Assembly: GCA_032433765.1 (NCBI GenBank)
Contig: JAVIAB010000139.1
Span: 39,446,608 to 39,510,607 of the forward strand
DNA from: Megaustenia siamemsis
Taxonomy: Eukaryota; Mollusca; Gastropoda; Stylommatophora; Ariophantidae
Length of the DNA: 64,000 bases
Direction: 5' to 3'
Shown: piece by piece, positions 60,725 through 64,000 of the stretch
Position numbering within the stretch: the first letter of the stretch is position 1
Layout: every line of letters begins with the position of its first letter
Notes under the pieces: generated by a model
What the model saw: only the letters and a program-made list of their open reading frames with translations
Told to the model about the DNA's origin: nothing
The model's database searches: none
Made by a program: the position numbers and the translations under genes

Positions 60725-62432
60725 GCTCATTCTTCTCAAAGCGACTCATTCTCATACTTGTCACAGTTCTCATTCTTCTCAAAGCGACTCATTCTCATAC
60801 TTGTCACAGTTCTCATTCTTCTCAAAGCGACTCATTCTCATACTTGTCACAGTTCTCATTCTTCTCAAAGCGACTCATTCTCACACTAGTCACAGTTCTC
60901 ATTCTTCTCTAAGTGTCTCTCTCTCATACTTGTCACCGTTCTCATTCTTCTCAAAGCGACTCATTCTCACACTTGTCACAGTCATTCTTCTCTAAGTGTC
61001 TCTCTCTCATACTTGTCACAGTTCTCATTCTTCTCAAAGCGACTCATTCTCACACTTGTCACAGTTCTCATTCTTCTCTAAGTGTCTCTCTCTCATACTT
61101 GTCACCGTTCTCATTCTTCTCAAAGCGACTCATTCTCACACTTGTCACAGTCTCATTCTTCTCTAAGTGTCTCTCTCTCATACTTGTCACCGTTCTCATT
61201 CTTCTCAAGCGACTCATTCTCTACACTTGTCACAGTTCTCATTCTTCTCTAAGTGTCTCTCTCTCATACTTGTCACAGTTCTCATTCTTCTCAAAGCGAC
61301 TCATTCTCACACTTGTCACAGTTCTCATTCTTCTCAAAGTGTCTCTCTCTCACACTTGTCACAGTTCTCATTCTTCTCAAAGCGACTCATTCTCACACTT
61401 GTCACGTTCTCATTCTTCTCTAAGTGTCTCTCTCTCTTGTCACCGTTCTCATTCTTCTCAAAGCGACTCATTCTCACACTTGTCACAGTTCTCATTCTTC
61501 TCTAAGTGTCTCTCTCTCATACTTGTCACAGTTCTCATTCTTCTCTAAGCGACTCATTCTCACACTTGTCCACAGTTCTCATTCTTCTCTAAGCGACTCA
61601 TTCTCATACTTGTCACAGTTCTAATTCTTCTCAAAGCGAATCTTTCTCACACTTGTCACAGTTCTAATTCTTCTCTAAGCGACTCATTCTCATACTTGTC
61701 ACAGTTCTCATTCTTCTCAAAGCGACTCATTCTCACACTTGTCACAGTTCTCATTCTTCTCTAAGCGACTCATTCTCATACTTGTCACAGTTCTAATTCT
61801 TCTCAAAGCGAATCTTTCTCACACTTGTCACAGTTCTAATTCTTCTCAAAGCGACTCATTCTTACTTGTCACAGTTCTCATTCTTCTCAAAATGACTCTT
61901 TCTCATACTTGTCACAGTTCTTATTCTTCTCAAAGTGACTCTTTCTCATACTTGTCACAGTTCTCATTCTTCTCTAAGTGACTCTTTCTCATACTTGTCA
62001 CAGTTCTCATACTTGTCACAGTTCTCATTCTCTCCAAGTGACTCTTTCTCATACTTGTCACAGTTCTCATTCTTCTCTAAGTGTCTCTCTCTCATACTTG
62101 TCACAGTTCTCATTCTTCTCAAAGCGACTCTCTCTCATACTTGGTCACAGTTCTAATCCTTCTCAAAGCGATTCTTTCTCATACTTGTCACAGTTCTCAT
62201 TCTTCTCCAAGTGACTCTTTCTCACACTTGTCACAGTTCTCATTCTTATCTAAATGACTCTTTCTCACACTTGTCACAGTTCTCATTCTTCTCTAAATGA
62301 CTCTTTCTCACACTTGCCACAGTTCTCATTCTTTTCCAAGTGACTCTTTCTCATACTTGTCACAGTTCTCATTCTTCTCCAAGTGACTCTTTTCTCATAC
62401 TTGTCACAGTTCTCATTCTTCTACCATTTTAA
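60725..62432. repeat. 43-bp minisatellite (CATTCTTCTC...TTGTCACAGT type)
   Basis: About 40 units. Three subtypes are seen in the middle of the unit: AAAGCGACTCATTC, TAAGTGTCTCTCTC, and AAGTGACTCTTTC. Between about 60,900 and 61,520 the first two alternate, making an 86-bp dimer repeat; the third dominates on the right. The period matches that of the 57.9-58.9 kb array, but the sequences are unrelated. The Ser/His/Leu-rich frames of up to 211 codons are artefacts. Confidence 0.96.
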
Positions 62433-62780
62433 AACTACTCCTACTTTCACATCCAGTCTTTCCAGTCCTGCCCCCTTCCTACCTTTTTTTACACTAACAG
62501 CTTACAAGTCTTACATTACGTTTTTATCACCAAATTATTCTTTCATCCATTTTTAGTCGTATGTCACTCTTCCGCCATGTGAAAATTTGTTTTCCAAATT
62601 TAATATCCCATCTCACACTTCTACTTCAAAACGTTATCTAATTTTTAGTCGCATTTCATACTTTTATCAATATAATATTTTCTAATTTTTAGTCGCTTTC
62701 CACACTTCTACTGTTAAAAAATTCTCCCATTTCTAGCCACAACTCACTCTTCTATCATTAGACACTCTCTCATAATCTTT
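62433..62780. repeat. Highly diverged tandem repeat of about 55-60 bp
   Basis: A pattern of ATTTTTAGTCGC followed by CACACTTCTAC-like text recurs about four times between roughly 62,545 and 62,770 with heavy change. It may be an old array of its own or a relic related to the neighbouring 43-bp array. Confidence 0.45.
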
Positions 62781-63207
62781 ACTAATCACATTTCTTTTCT
62801 TGTCATGTTTACTTTCCAGTCACATTTACCATCATAACCACATAACTACTCCTATTGAATATTTATATTTAGTTCATTTATTTAAGCTCTTTCTTTTTTC
62901 AGTTTTTAGAGTTACAACTCTATTCTCTATCACCGTAATTGTGATTAATCAAAACACTGGCGGTTTTATTTTGCTACAATTTTATTTCTACGAAGATTGC
63001 AAAATGACGTTCCATTGTGTAAACCAAGCGATTTGTCGCTCAGAAAGATGTCTGATATTATTAACTCAATGTATGTGTTTGCAAAATCTTTTAAAAAATT
63101 GCGTGACTAGTATCTAGAAAGACTAGTACCTATACTATCTACTAACAGTTGATTTCAGTCAAATATAATGTTGCCTTCTTCAAGGCAAGCATGTTTGCAA
63201 AGAGACA
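62781..63207. other. Unassigned sequence
   Basis: Contains a plus-strand frame of 105 codons (62,800-63,117) rich in Leu, Phe and Ile without a recognisable domain. Composition follows the T-rich DNA, so I do not call a gene. Confidence 0.4.
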
Positions 63208-63221
63208 ACTTCCCCATAAGT
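63208..63221. repeat. Left target-site duplication of SINE copy 5
   Basis: ACTTCCCCATAAGT here pairs with ACTTCCCATAAGT at 63,615-63,627, differing by one C. Confidence 0.82.
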
Positions 63222-63614
63222 AAGTAACGTAAATTAAAGTAAAGTAAAGTAAATTAAAGTGAAGTGAAGTGAAGTAAAGTAAAGTAAAGTAAAGTAAAGT
63301 AAAGTAAAGTAAAGTAAAGTAAAGTAAAGTAAAGTAAAGTAAAGTAAAGTAAAGTAAAGTAAAGTAAAGTAAAGCCCATCACACCAAGTGGCTTGTAGGA
63401 ATATGGTGTTAGTGACCAAAATCTTTACAGACCTTCGGCACATGATTTTTGGGGTAATGTGGTCGGTATTATGTCCGTTCCACTTTACTTTCCCAGAAAA
63501 AAATCAGGTACCCATTTAAGGCTGGGTGAACTCGGAAGCCGTCGATCAGGATCGAACCCGACCTCTTGTCCTTTGTAGTCCAGTTCACTAAACCACTGAG
63601 CTATCGTGGCTCTC
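63222..63614 (-). mobile_element. tRNA-derived SINE with an expanded pentanucleotide tail
   Basis: Single-head minus-strand copy with the head near 63,535-63,614 and the body to about 63,375. The 3' tail, normally a few TTTAC units, is expanded to roughly 140 bp. A target-site duplication of 13-14 bp with one indel lies just outside the expanded tail, which shows that the repeat belongs to the SINE. The head carries small changes, including an extra A in the A-box region. Confidence 0.9.
63230..63374. repeat. TAAAG pentanucleotide microsatellite
   Basis: About 28 units of TAAAG (TTTAC in SINE sense), with a few GTGAA and TTAAA variants near the left end. It is the tail of the SINE at 63,222-63,614. 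Confidence 0.95.
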
Positions 63615-63627
63615 ACTTCCCATAAGT
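63615..63627. repeat. Right target-site duplication of SINE copy 5
   Basis: Partner of 63,208-63,221. Confidence 0.82.
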
Positions 63628-63710
63628 GATTATGTCTAATGTGAGTCAGACTGTCTCAGTAGTTTTCAGCAACCTTCTTCAATTGTTCAGCGACTCCGGT
63701 CCACTTTATA

Positions 63711-63880
63711 CATCATCATCATGTACCCAACCGGTTGGCGTAGGCGATCATGTCCCTCCACAATCTTCTATCTACAGTGCATCGTATCAGTTCTGTTGTT
63801 GACTGTTTTCCATGCCATGACACCAAGCTATCCAGTATTTTCTCTCTTTGTCGTCCGCGATCTCTCTTTCCTTTTATTTT
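63711..63880 (-). pseudogene. LINE 3' end, family B, further copy
   Basis: The minus-strand frame encodes the last about 50 residues of the family B polyprotein: KIKGKRDRGRQREKILDSL, WHGKQSTTELIRCTVDRRLW and MIAYANRLGT. An ATG-type 3' tail is seen as CATCATCATCATG at 63,711-63,723. This is the cleanest version of the C-terminus in the window. Toward its 5' side the LINE text stops at a trinucleotide array. Confidence 0.85.
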
Positions 63881-63940
63881 CACCATCATCACCACCACCA
63901 CCACCACCACCATCATCATCATCCTCACTACCACCATCAT

Positions 63941-63972
<32 letters not shown>

Positions 63973-63991
63973 CCATCACCACCACCACCAT
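63881..63991. repeat. CAC/CAT trinucleotide microsatellite
   Basis: Mixed CAC and CAT units that begin exactly where LINE coding text ends. It gives runs of Val and Met on one strand and Thr and Ile on the other, none of it meaningful. The array nearly reaches the right edge of the window. Confidence 0.95.
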
Positions 63992-64000
63992 ACAATGATT

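Noticed and set aside
60801..62214. Several overlapping Ser/His/Leu-rich open frames of up to 211 codons
   Set aside because: They are translations of the 43-bp repeat. Because 43 is not a multiple of three, the frames cycle, and all readings are open by chance where no stop occurs in the unit.
62800..63117. 105-codon plus-strand frame
   Set aside because: Composition follows T-rich DNA; there is no domain and no splice or promoter context.

Overview
This window looks like non-coding, repeat-dense DNA from an animal genome, most likely an invertebrate. I found no host gene that I can support. The organism call is an inference. The evidence is tRNA-derived SINEs, several non-LTR retrotransposon families, a Penelope-like element remnant, long tetranucleotide and dinucleotide microsatellites, and many minisatellites. 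This mix fits a mollusc, perhaps a cephalopod, but nothing here proves the species. There are no bacterial-style operons, and the coding-looking stretches are transposon pieces or repeat artefacts.

Layout. From 1 to about 9.28 kb lies a graveyard of retroelements: a SINE with two tRNA-like heads (163-533), further copies of the same SINE (1421-1682 and 7759-8018), a second tRNA-headed SINE-like segment (1880-2206), a decayed Penelope-like element with RT and GIY-YIG pieces (2950-4330) between inverted repeats, and fragments of at least three LINE families. Several insertions have target-site duplications that I could read directly, and one SINE sits nested inside a LINE. From 9,281 to 51,400 runs one satellite array whose monomers of 31, 28 and 27 bp share a conserved core of about 16 bp. 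It is built of near-identical kilobase-scale tandem duplications. A nearly full-length RTE-like LINE (11,329-14,555) interrupts the array with a 10-bp target-site duplication, and its reading frame is broken by one stop and one frameshift. A 100-N assembly gap (51,401-51,500) ends the array.

Right of the gap, 51.5 to 62.4 kb holds a series of unrelated minisatellites with periods of about 26, 28, 49, 20, 43 and 43 bp, a large GATA/GATG/CAGA microsatellite, and a second two-headed SINE copy (60,317-60,654). The last kilobase has a SINE whose pentanucleotide tail has grown into a microsatellite, and the 3' end of a LINE with a trinucleotide array.

The parts relate as mobile elements and their hosts: LINEs presumably supplied the machinery that moved the SINEs, SINE and LINE tails seeded microsatellites, and unequal exchange or replication slippage enlarged the arrays. 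The most interesting items are the two-headed SINE, the fixed-core/variable-linker satellite with its dated LINE insertion, and the inverted-repeat-bounded Penelope-like remnant.
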